From assembly GCA_963746805.1 (NCBI GenBank), contig CAVVCQ010000006.1:118561-182560 (forward strand): a DNA stretch of 64,000 nucleotides, read 5' to 3'. Origin of the DNA: DATHTC01 sp963746805 (GTDB lineage Bacteria; Actinomycetota; Thermoleophilia; Gaiellales; Gaiellaceae). The notes beneath the pieces are model-generated. The model did not search any database. It saw only the letters and a program-made list of their open reading frames with translations, and was not told the DNA's origin. Each line of letters begins with the position of its first letter. Within the stretch, counting starts at the first letter, position 1. Below, one piece after another: positions 16,775 through 23,731 of this stretch. A program made the position numbers and the translations under genes.

Positions 16775-17152
16775 GTGAGCGAGCACGAGCCAATGCGCGA
16801 CCCTGACGGGCTGCACGAACCCGTCCGCGAGATCGTGGAGAACGGCACCGCGCTCGTCGTGCGCCTCGCGGGGGAGCTCGACCTCTACAACGCGGACGCG
16901 GTGCGCGCCGCGCTCCTCGCGGCCGTCGAGCGGTCGCCGCAGCGCCTCGTCGTCGACCTCGAGGGTGTGCGTTTCATCGACTCGACCACGCTCGGCGTGC
17001 TCATCGAGGCGCGCTCGAAGCTCCCCGACCGCCGCTCCTTCGTGCTCGCTGCGCCCGGCCTCGAGACCCGCCGCGCGCTCGAGGTGTCGGGGCTCGACCG
17101 CCACTTCACCGTCGAGCGCACCGTCGCCGACGCGATCGCCGCCGAGTCCTAG
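16775..17152 (+). CDS. STAS-domain anti-sigma factor antagonist
   Basis: 125 residues, a single STAS domain of the SpoIIAA/RsbV type. The strand-helix pattern GTALVVRLAGELDLYNADAVR is followed by the loop VRFIDSTTLGVLIEARSKL, where the Ser in DSTTLG is the usual phosphorylation site, and a C-terminal ETRRALEVSGLDRHF. Such proteins release a sigma factor by binding its anti-sigma kinase when dephosphorylated. No partner kinase or sigma-B gene is next to it. GTG start with gaggg upstream. It diverges from ridA. Confidence 0.92.
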   Translation: MSEHEPMRDPDGLHEPVREIVENGTALVVRLAGELDLYNADAVRAALLAAVERSPQRLVVDLEGVRFIDSTTLGVLIEARSKLPDRRSFVLAAPGLETRRALEVSGLDRHFTVERTVADAIAAES

Positions 17153-17841
17153 GAGCCGCGCGCCGTCTCGAGGCGCTCCTCGGCCTCGCGCACCGCCTCC
17201 TCGGCCTTCTCAGCGGCCCCGATCGCCTTCGCCGCCGCGCGCTCGGCCGCGTCCGCCTCCTGCCGGAGTCGGCGCGCCTCGTCGCGGGCCTCGGCCAGCG
17301 CACCGCGTGCCTCCTCGACCCGCTTCCGCTTCGCCGCCGCATCCTCTTTCTTGGCCGTGGCCTTCTGCGAGGCCGAGGGCTTCGGCGGCGGCGCCATCCC
17401 GGCCATCGCCTCGAACCCGGACGGCTCGAGCTCGTCGCGGAGGACGCCCCGGATCAGCTCGTTCGGCAGGGACGCCGCGGCGGCCCGCGCCGTCGTGGTG
17501 ATCCGGCGCGTCGTCTCCTGCGAGAGCTTGTGCTTCGCCTCGGCCAGCGCCCGCTCGGCCTCGCGCACGACGTCGCCGAGATGCGTGCGGAAGTCCGCGT
17601 CGCCGCCCGCCGGGTCCTGCCGCACCCGCTCGGCCGCCCGCACGAGCGCGCGGACGTCGCCCGGCTCGCGGCGCGCGGCCTGGTTCAGGGCCCAGACCGG
17701 CGCCGTCGGCTTCTTCACCGCCTGCAGCTCCGCGGCCTCGTCGGCCTGCCCCTCCTTGCGCAGGCGCTTGACCGCCTCGGTGCGCGCCGCCGTGAACTCG
17801 TCGAGGGGCAGCCCGAGGAGCCGCTCCAACTCGTCCGCCAC
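17149..17841 (-). CDS. Coiled-coil protein encoded downstream of Ku
   Basis: 230 residues, mostly helical. The first 60 residues (MADELERLLGLPLDEFTAAR ... KKPTAPVWALNQAARREP) are the recognisable part of a family of unknown function in actinobacteria. The middle has Ala-rich helices, and the last ~75 residues are a charged Ala/Glu/Arg coiled coil. It begins 9 bp after the Ku stop, so the two are co-transcribed and a role in Ku biology is possible (inference). Confidence 0.8.
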   Translation of the reverse strand: MADELERLLGLPLDEFTAARTEAVKRLRKEGQADEAAELQAVKKPTAPVWALNQAARREPGDVRALVRAAERVRQDPAGGDADFRTHLGDVVREAERALAEAKHKLSQETTRRITTTARAAAASLPNELIRGVLRDELEPSGFEAMAGMAPPPKPSASQKATAKKEDAAAKRKRVEEARGALAEARDEARRLRQEADAAERAAAKAIGAAEKAEEAVREAEERLETARGS

Positions 17842-17850
17842 GGGGCGACC

Positions 17851-18717
17851 CTACCGCTTGGAGCGGGCCTTGGCCTTCCCGCGCGAAGACGTGCGGCGAG
17901 ACGAGCCGCCGCTCCGCGACGACGACCGCCGCGCACCGCCGGAGGCACGACGCCCCTGCGCCGCCTCGAGGCTCGCGCGCAGCGCGTCCATCAGGTCCGC
18001 CGGCTCCTCGCGCTCGACGGGCGGCTCGGCGTGGACCTCCTTGCCCTGCCGCTTCGCCTTCACGATCTTGAGCAGCCGCTCGCGGTAGGTGTCCTCGTAC
18101 TTGTCCGGCTTCCACGCCCCCGCGAAGCGCTCGATCAGCTGCTCGGCCATCTCGAGCTCCTTCGCGTCGACCTTCACGCGCCCGGGCTTGAGCTCGTCGC
18201 TCGGCCGGATCTCGTCGGCGAAGTACATCCGCTCGAGCGTGATCACACCCTCTCGGATCCGGAGGCAGCCGAGGTTCTCGCGGTCGCGCATGACGTACCG
18301 CGCCACGCCGGCGAGGCCCGACTCGGTCATCGCCTTGGCCAGGAGCGCGTAGACCTTCTCCGACCCGTCCTGCGGGCCGAGGTAATAGGTCTTCTCGAAG
18401 TAGATCGGGTCGATCTCGTCGTACGGGACGAAGTCCTCGATCTCGATCGTGCGCAGGCCGTCGGCCTTCGCCGCCTCGAAGTCCTCGTCCTCCATGAACA
18501 CGTATTCGCCCTTCTTGAACTCGTAGGCCTTCACGATCTCGTCGTCGGGGACCGGCTTCTCCTCGGCCTTGCAGACCTTCACGTAGCCGATCCGGCTCCC
18601 GTCCTTCTCGTGGACGAAGTGGAAGCGGAGATCCTGCTCCTGCACGGCGCTGTACATGCGCACGGGCACGTTCACGAGGCCGAAGGAGATCGTCCCGGTC
18701 CAGAGCGCGCGAGGCAT
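17851..18717 (-). CDS. ku: Ku protein for non-homologous end joining
   Basis: About 288-residue bacterial Ku, the DNA-end-binding homodimer of the two-component end-joining system. MPRALWTGTISFGLVNVPVR is the standard N-terminus and decides the start at 18717; an open frame extends further upstream without homology. Later motifs: VPYDEIDPIYFEKTYYLGP, GVARYVMRDRENLGCLR, and the bridge/C-terminal ELEMAEQLIERFAGAWKPD. The last ~35 residues are a basic Ser/Arg/Lys tail, which in other Ku proteins contacts DNA. No ligase LigD is in the window. Confidence 0.96.
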   Translation of the reverse strand: MPRALWTGTISFGLVNVPVRMYSAVQEQDLRFHFVHEKDGSRIGYVKVCKAEEKPVPDDEIVKAYEFKKGEYVFMEDEDFEAAKADGLRTIEIEDFVPYDEIDPIYFEKTYYLGPQDGSEKVYALLAKAMTESGLAGVARYVMRDRENLGCLRIREGVITLERMYFADEIRPSDELKPGRVKVDAKELEMAEQLIERFAGAWKPDKYEDTYRERLLKIVKAKRQGKEVHAEPPVEREEPADLMDALRASLEAAQGRRASGGARRSSSRSGGSSRRTSSRGKAKARSKR

Positions 18718-18875
18718 CACGGCTGGGATCGCCGCTGCGGGCGCGCGCCAAACCTGCGGCGTTAAGCGCGCGTTAGCCGGTTGTCCACCGATTACGTCAT
18801 TCGCAGTGGAAAACACGTGCGTGGACCGGCTCAGAACCCCTTGCATTAAGCCCAGGTTGAGGCGCCGTTCACGGT

Positions 18876-18889
18876 TATGACGCGTCATA
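18876..18889. promoter_or_regulatory. Perfect 14-bp palindrome between ku and the peptide-binding protein gene
   Basis: TATGACGCGTCATA, a perfect inverted repeat, in the AT-richer 388-bp divergent interval 18718-19105. It is a candidate operator for either divergent gene. The rest of this interval contains no gene; I could not place convincing -35/-10 boxes. Confidence 0.4.
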
Positions 18890-19105
18890 CGAAACGGCAT
18901 AAACCTTTTCCCAACCGCACCGTCTCACGGGGCATACACGTCACGTAACGCGACCCGGCCCGCAGAGCGCAGTGTCGGAAACGCGGTGCTTCTCGCCAGC
19001 ATGCTACCTCTCCCGCATGTGACTCCGCGAAGCAATTCGCAGCGTTGAATTTCGTCGCTGCGCTCCGCAGGTCGGGTCGAAATCAGGCAGGAAAGGAGAT
19101 TCAGA

Positions 19106-20737
19106 GTGAAGCGAGGCTTTTTCGCTTCCTTCGTCGTTGCCATGCTCGCGGCGCTGTTCGCCACGCAGGCGCTCGGCGCGGGCGCTGCCCAGCGCGGCGG
19201 CACGCTCAAGGGCATGTTCGCCACCGACGTCGACTTCATCGACCCGTCGCTCGCGTACTACCAGCACTCCTGGCAGATCATGGGCGCGACCGGTGCCAAC
19301 CTCCTCCGCTTCGCGGACGCCGAGGGCTCCGCCGGGTCGCGGCTCCAGCCAGAGGTCGCAGCGGGCTTCCCGACGGTGTCGAAGGACGGGAAGACGTACA
19401 CGTTCACGCTGCGGAACACGTTCAAGTTCTCGAACGGCAAGCGCGTCACCGCGGCGAACTTCGCCTGGGCGATCAACCGCGCGCTGAACAACCAGCAGCA
19501 GTCCCCGGCCGGGCCGTTCGTGGCCGACGTCGTGGGCGCGCAGGCCGTGCTCGACGGCAAGGCGCGGACCGCCTCGGGCGTGCGCGTCCTCGGTGCGAAC
19601 CGGCTCCAGCTGCGGCTGACGCAGGCGTCGCCCGACATCCTCACGCGCCTGGCGATGCCGTTCTTCCAGGCGATCGACACGGCCACCGGCATCAACCCGC
19701 AGGGCGCGAAGGCGCCGCTCGCGTCAGCCGGCCCGTATTACGTCGCGTCGTGGACGCCGAACACGCGGCTCGTGCTGAAGCGGAACCCGAGCTACAGCCG
19801 GGCGAGGAACCGCTTCGCGACGCGTCCCGCGAACTACGACGCGATCGAGTACGACGCGAACATCAACCTCGACGCGCAGGTGCTGCGCATCCGCTCGGGC
19901 CAGGCCGACTTCGCGGCCGAGGGCATCTCGCCCGCCGCCCACGCCGACCTCGCGCGGCAGTTCGGGATCAACCGCCGCCAGTACCAGGTGCGGCAGATCC
20001 CGACGACGTACTACGTCGCGATCAACACGACGCGGGGCATCTTCCGCGACGCCAACGTCCGCAAGGCGATCAACCTCGCCATCGACCGCCAGGCGATGCT
20101 CGCGCAGCGCGGCTACCTGGCGGGCAAGCGGGCCGACCAGATCCTCCCGCCGGGCATCCCGGGCTTCAAGGACGTGAACATCTGGCCGCTGAAGTACACC
20201 GAGGGCAACCTCAACCGCGCGAAGCAGCTCATGCGCGGGCGGAGCGCGAAGGCGCTGATGCTCGCCGGCAACCGCGGCGCGAGCCTGACGATCCCGCAGA
20301 TCGTCAAGTTCAACCTCGGGAAGATCGGCATCGACATGGACACCCAGCACCTCGCGGCCGGGCCGCTCTCGTCGACGGCCGGGCGGCGCGGTGAGCCGTT
20401 CGAGCTCTACCTCGGCGGGTGGCACGCGGACTACCCGGACCCGAACAACTTCGTGGACATCCTGCTGAACGGGAACAACATCCGCGAGGCGAACAACAAC
20501 AACATCGCCTACCTCAACGTCCCGAGCGTCAACCGGCGGCTCGAGGCGGCGGCGAAGCTGACCGGTCAGAAGCGCTACGCGGCCTACGGCCAGCTCGACG
20601 TCGACATCTCGAAGAACTTCGCGCCGTGGGCGTCGTACTCGTACGCGAACAACCGTGACTTCGTCTCGGCGAAGGTCGGGTGCTACTCGTACCACCCGAC
20701 GTACGGGATGAATCTCGTCCTGGCCTGCCGGCGCTGA
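19106..20737 (+). CDS. Extracellular solute-binding protein, family 5 (oligopeptide/dipeptide type)
   Basis: 543-residue SBP_bac_5 protein that delivers peptides or similar ligands to an ABC importer. An N-terminal signal (KRGFFASFVVAMLAALFATQ ALGAGA) lacks a Cys lipobox. The mature protein opens GGTLKGMFATDVDFIDPSLA. Family landmarks are FTLRNTFKFSNGKRVTAANF, DANVRKAINLAIDRQAML and the C-terminal GWHADYPDPNNFVDILLNG. GTG start after AAAGGAG. No permease or ATPase gene is adjacent, so it is an orphan binding protein here. A 12-bp hairpin follows the stop. Confidence 0.93.
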   Translation: MKRGFFASFVVAMLAALFATQALGAGAAQRGGTLKGMFATDVDFIDPSLAYYQHSWQIMGATGANLLRFADAEGSAGSRLQPEVAAGFPTVSKDGKTYTFTLRNTFKFSNGKRVTAANFAWAINRALNNQQQSPAGPFVADVVGAQAVLDGKARTASGVRVLGANRLQLRLTQASPDILTRLAMPFFQAIDTATGINPQGAKAPLASAGPYYVASWTPNTRLVLKRNPSYSRARNRFATRPANYDAIEYDANINLDAQVLRIRSGQADFAAEGISPAAHADLARQFGINRRQYQVRQIPTTYYVAINTTRGIFRDANVRKAINLAIDRQAMLAQRGYLAGKRADQILPPGIPGFKDVNIWPLKYTEGNLNRAKQLMRGRSAKALMLAGNRGASLTIPQIVKFNLGKIGIDMDTQHLAAGPLSSTAGRRGEPFELYLGGWHADYPDPNNFVDILLNGNNIREANNNNIAYLNVPSVNRRLEAAAKLTGQKRYAAYGQLDVDISKNFAPWASYSYANNRDFVSAKVGCYSYHPTYGMNLVLACRR

Positions 20738-20751
20738 CGGCGGCCTCGTCC

Positions 20752-20782
20752 GGAGGGCGCCGGCTTCCGGCCGGCGCCCTCC
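20752..20782 (+). terminator. Intrinsic-type terminator hairpin
   Basis: Perfect 12-bp inverted repeat ggagggcgccgg/ccggcgccctcc with a 7-base loop, 14 bases after the solute-binding protein stop, followed by a pyrimidine-rich stretch. Confidence 0.75.
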
Positions 20783-20859
20783 TCGTTCCTCGGGGAGGCG
20801 GAATGCTGGCCAAGCACGTCGTCGGAGAGCCCGACCCAGGCCGTCCGGGGGTTCGAACG

Positions 20860-21789
20860 ATGCTCGACGCGCGGCGCCTGATCGTGCTGCGCGAGGTCGC
20901 GCGGCGGGGATCGTTCTCGGCGGCCGCGCACGCGCTGTGGATCACGCAGCCCGCGGTCTCCCGGCAGATCGCGGCGCTCGAGCGGGAGCTGGGGCGGAAG
21001 GTGCTCGAGCGGACGCCGCGCGGCCTGCGGCTCACCGACGCGGGCTCGCTGCTCGTCGAGCACGCCGAGGCCATCGTGGCGCGGCTCGCGGCGGCGGAGG
21101 CGCAACTCGGGACGCTCGACCGCCTCGAGAGCGGCCGGCTGCGGCTCGGCTCGGCGGGAACCGTGTCGGCGGCGCTGCTCGCATCGGCGATGGCGGAGTT
21201 CCGGCGGCGGTGGCCGAGCGTCGAGCTCTCGCTCCACGAGCTCGAGACAGATGATCCGTCCGCGCCGGTGAAGGGCGGGGAGCTCGACCTGGCGATCGCG
21301 TTCGAGAGCGGGATCGCGCCGCGGGCGCTCGACCCGGAGCTCGACACGGTGCGGCTGCTCGACGACCCGCTGCTGCTGGCGCTCCCCGCGTCGCATCCGC
21401 TCTCGGGCCGCGATCGGCCCGACCTGCGCGACCTGGCCCACGAGACGTGGATCCGGGTGCAGCCGGAGGGCCCGGGGGTCGCGCACGCCGCCTGCGTCGC
21501 GGCGGGGTTCGAGCCCGCGGTGCACTTCGACGCCCGTACGGAGGAGGTGGCGCTCGAGCTCGTCGCCGCCGGGCTCGGCGTCGCGTTCGTGTCGTCCCTG
21601 TCGGGTGCGCGCGAGCGGCCCGGCGCCGTGCTGCGCGACCTCGGCCCCCGCGCGCCCGTGCGCCGCGTCGTCGCGGTCGCGCGGCCGGAGGCGTTCCGTC
21701 CTCCCGCGGTGGCCGCGATGGTGGAGCTCGTCCGCGAAGGGAGTCGGCGGTGGCCGCGCTCAGAGAGCGACCGCGCAGCTTCGTCGTGA
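20860..21789 (+). CDS. LysR-family transcriptional regulator
   Basis: 309 residues. The N-terminal winged helix-turn-helix LIVLREVARRGSFSAAAHAL then TQPAVSRQIAALERELG defines the LysR family; a linker helix and a substrate-binding domain follow (LRLGSAGTVSAALLASAMAE, the usual start of that domain). The ATG at 20860 starts directly before the HTH; the frame stays open upstream without homology. No divergent partner gene is present, so the target is unknown. It is followed by a pair of REP-like palindromes. Confidence 0.92.
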   Translation: MLDARRLIVLREVARRGSFSAAAHALWITQPAVSRQIAALERELGRKVLERTPRGLRLTDAGSLLVEHAEAIVARLAAAEAQLGTLDRLESGRLRLGSAGTVSAALLASAMAEFRRRWPSVELSLHELETDDPSAPVKGGELDLAIAFESGIAPRALDPELDTVRLLDDPLLLALPASHPLSGRDRPDLRDLAHETWIRVQPEGPGVAHAACVAAGFEPAVHFDARTEEVALELVAAGLGVAFVSSLSGARERPGAVLRDLGPRAPVRRVVAVARPEAFRPPAVAAMVELVREGSRRWPRSESDRAASS

Positions 21790-21811
21790 ACGCCCTGTAG
21801 GCCGTTGCGGG

Positions 21812-21876
21812 CATGGCCGGGGTCTGACCCCAGCCATGGCCCGTCCGGCCTCGGCCGGGGTCTGACCCCTGTCATG
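21812..21876. repeat. Pair of REP-like palindromes
   Basis: Two copies in a row. 21812-21838 is an almost perfect 27-bp palindrome with ends CATGGC/GCCATG and core GGGGTCTGACCCC. 21853-21876 repeats ggccggggtctgacccctg with a degenerate right arm. Same family as the elements at 2263, 2390, 14117 and 14677. Lies between the LysR gene and the next HTH regulator. Confidence 0.75.
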
Positions 21877-21925
21877 GCCTGTCGAGCCGTGGCGGGAGAA
21901 GCGCCGTTTCCGCGAGACTACGGGC

Positions 21926-22522
21926 ATGACCGAGGCCACGAGCCGCGACCCGCTGCTCCACCGGGCGCTCGGCTCGCCGAGTCGTGTGCGCCTGCTCGAG
22001 GTGCTGCGCGAGCAGGACGGCCCGCTCGACGCGCGCGAGCTTTCCGAGCGGACCGCCCTCCACGCGAACACGGTGCGGTCGCACCTGGCCCGGCTCGAGG
22101 AGGCGGGCCTCGTGCGATCGGAGGCCGAGCAGAGCGGCCGCCGCGGCCGACCGCGCATCGTCTTCTCGGCCGCCCCGGCCGCGCCCTCGGAGGAGGAGGG
22201 CTACCGGGTCGTCGCCGACGCGCTCGCCGACGCGCTCCTGCGCCGGAACGCCGGGGCCGAGCCGGTGGAGAAGGTCCTCGGCCTGCTCGACGAGCTCGGC
22301 TTCGCGCCGCAGCTCGAGGACGAGGCCGACGGCCGCCGGATCCTCATGCGCCGCTGCCCGCTGCTGCACGAGGGCGGCCCGGACACCACCGTCGTCTGCC
22401 CCGCGCACCTCGGCCTGATCGAGGACGTGCTCGCCGAGCTCGGCGCCGCGGAGGAGGTCACCGGCCTCGAGCCGTTCGCCGAGCCGTCGCTGTGCGTTCT
22501 CTCACTGCGCCAGAAGGCGTAG
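21926..22522 (+). CDS. ArsR/SufR-like HTH regulator with C-terminal cysteines
   Basis: 198 residues. The N-terminal winged helix (ALGSPSRVRLLEVLREQDGP, then ALHANTVRSHLARLEEAGLV) is of the ArsR/DeoR type. The C-terminal half ends with Cys near residue 143 (RRCPLLHE), Cys near 157 (VVCPAHLG, 13 residues apart, followed by His) and Cys near 189 (SLCVLSL). This spacing is like that of SufR-type repressors, which bind an iron-sulfur cluster. It is encoded ~100 bp before a NirK-like copper enzyme, so control of that gene by redox state or nitric oxide is a fair guess. Confidence 0.8.
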   Translation: MTEATSRDPLLHRALGSPSRVRLLEVLREQDGPLDARELSERTALHANTVRSHLARLEEAGLVRSEAEQSGRRGRPRIVFSAAPAAPSEEEGYRVVADALADALLRRNAGAEPVEKVLGLLDELGFAPQLEDEADGRRILMRRCPLLHEGGPDTTVVCPAHLGLIEDVLAELGAAEEVTGLEPFAEPSLCVLSLRQKA

Positions 22523-22620
22523 AAACCCGCATCCGACGCGCGGCCCGGCCCGGATCTGGCCGGCCCCGTTTCTTCCTACGGTCGATGTACCTAATCGATC
22601 AGCAGGAAGGAAGAGATCCG

Positions 22621-23718
22621 ATGCTCAAGGTCGTCGTCGCACTCCTCGTCGCCACGACCGTGGCCGCCTTCTCGGCCGTGATCTTCTCGCTCGACGCCGT
22701 CTCCCGCGCGAGCGCCGCCGACAACCGGGAGCCCTCGGCTGCCGCGCCCGCACCGACCCACGACCACGACCATGCCGCGAGCCAGAGCGGCGGGCTCGTC
22801 AGCCACGCCGGCGCGAAGCCCGACGACGCCGAGGCGATCGCGAAGGCGCACAAGCCCTACGACGCGACGCTCCCGCCGCTCCAGGCCGGCGAGCTCGTGC
22901 AGGTGCACATGGTCATGAAGGACAAGGCGGTCGAGATCGCCCCCGGCGTGACGTACAACGTCTGGGCCTTCGACGGCGACTACGCCGCTCCCGGCCCGAT
23001 CGTCCACGTCCGCCAGGGCCAGACGGTGGAGATGACGCTGACGAACGGCGGCTCGATCCCGCACTCGATCGACTTCCACGCCGCCCGCATCGCCCCGAAC
23101 GTGGCCTTCAAGGACGTCGCGCCGGGCGAGTCGTTCACGTTCCGCTTCGAGGCGGACGACCCGGGCGTCTTCATGTACCACTGCGGCACGAAGCCGGTGC
23201 TCGCGCACATCGCGAACGGCATGTACGGCGCGATCGTCGTCCAGCCGGCGAAGCCGCTCCCGAAGGTCGACAACGAGTACGTGCTCGTCGGCTCCGAGTG
23301 GTACCTGAACGGCGACGGGCTGTCCGAGCCGGCCTCGTTCGACCAGGCCAAGGCGCACGCGATGATGCCCGACTGGGTCACCTTCAACGGCTACGCCGGG
23401 CAGTACGTGACGCACCCGCTGACGGCGGACCCGGGCGAGACCACGCGCTTCTGGGTCGTCGCCGCCGGCCCCAGCCTCGACGTCGACTTCCACGTCGTCG
23501 GCACGCTGCTCGACCGTGCCTGGGTGAACCAGGACCTGTCGCGGTTCCAGCGCAACGTCCAGACCGTCGAGGTCCCCGCCGGCGGCGGCGCGGTCTTCGA
23601 CGTGAAGATCGACGACCCGGGTCTCTACCCGTTCGTGAGCCACTCCTTCGCCTCGGTCGACCTCGGCATGGTCGGCCTGCTGAAGGTCGGTCACCCGGAC
23701 GGGACGATGACTCACTGA
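22621..23718 (+). CDS. NirK-like two-domain copper oxidase (putative nitrite reductase)
   Basis: 365 residues: signal/anchor (LKVVVALLVATTVAAFSAVI), a His/Asp-rich linker (HDHDHAA), then two cupredoxin domains. Domain 1 shows PHSIDFHAARI near residue 147 (type-1 and type-2 His) and FMYHCGTKPVLAHIANGMYG near 187 (type-1 Cys, His, Met). Domain 2 shows VDFHVVGTLLDRAW near 290 and VSHSFASVDLG near 340, the other type-2 His. This matches copper nitrite reductase, which reduces nitrite to NO at a trimer interface; a laccase-like role cannot be fully excluded. ATG at 22621 follows GGAAGAGA; a regulator lies upstream. Confidence 0.85.
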   Translation: MLKVVVALLVATTVAAFSAVIFSLDAVSRASAADNREPSAAAPAPTHDHDHAASQSGGLVSHAGAKPDDAEAIAKAHKPYDATLPPLQAGELVQVHMVMKDKAVEIAPGVTYNVWAFDGDYAAPGPIVHVRQGQTVEMTLTNGGSIPHSIDFHAARIAPNVAFKDVAPGESFTFRFEADDPGVFMYHCGTKPVLAHIANGMYGAIVVQPAKPLPKVDNEYVLVGSEWYLNGDGLSEPASFDQAKAHAMMPDWVTFNGYAGQYVTHPLTADPGETTRFWVVAAGPSLDVDFHVVGTLLDRAWVNQDLSRFQRNVQTVEVPAGGGAVFDVKIDDPGLYPFVSHSFASVDLGMVGLLKVGHPDGTMTH

Positions 23719-23731
23719 CACACTGCACGCC

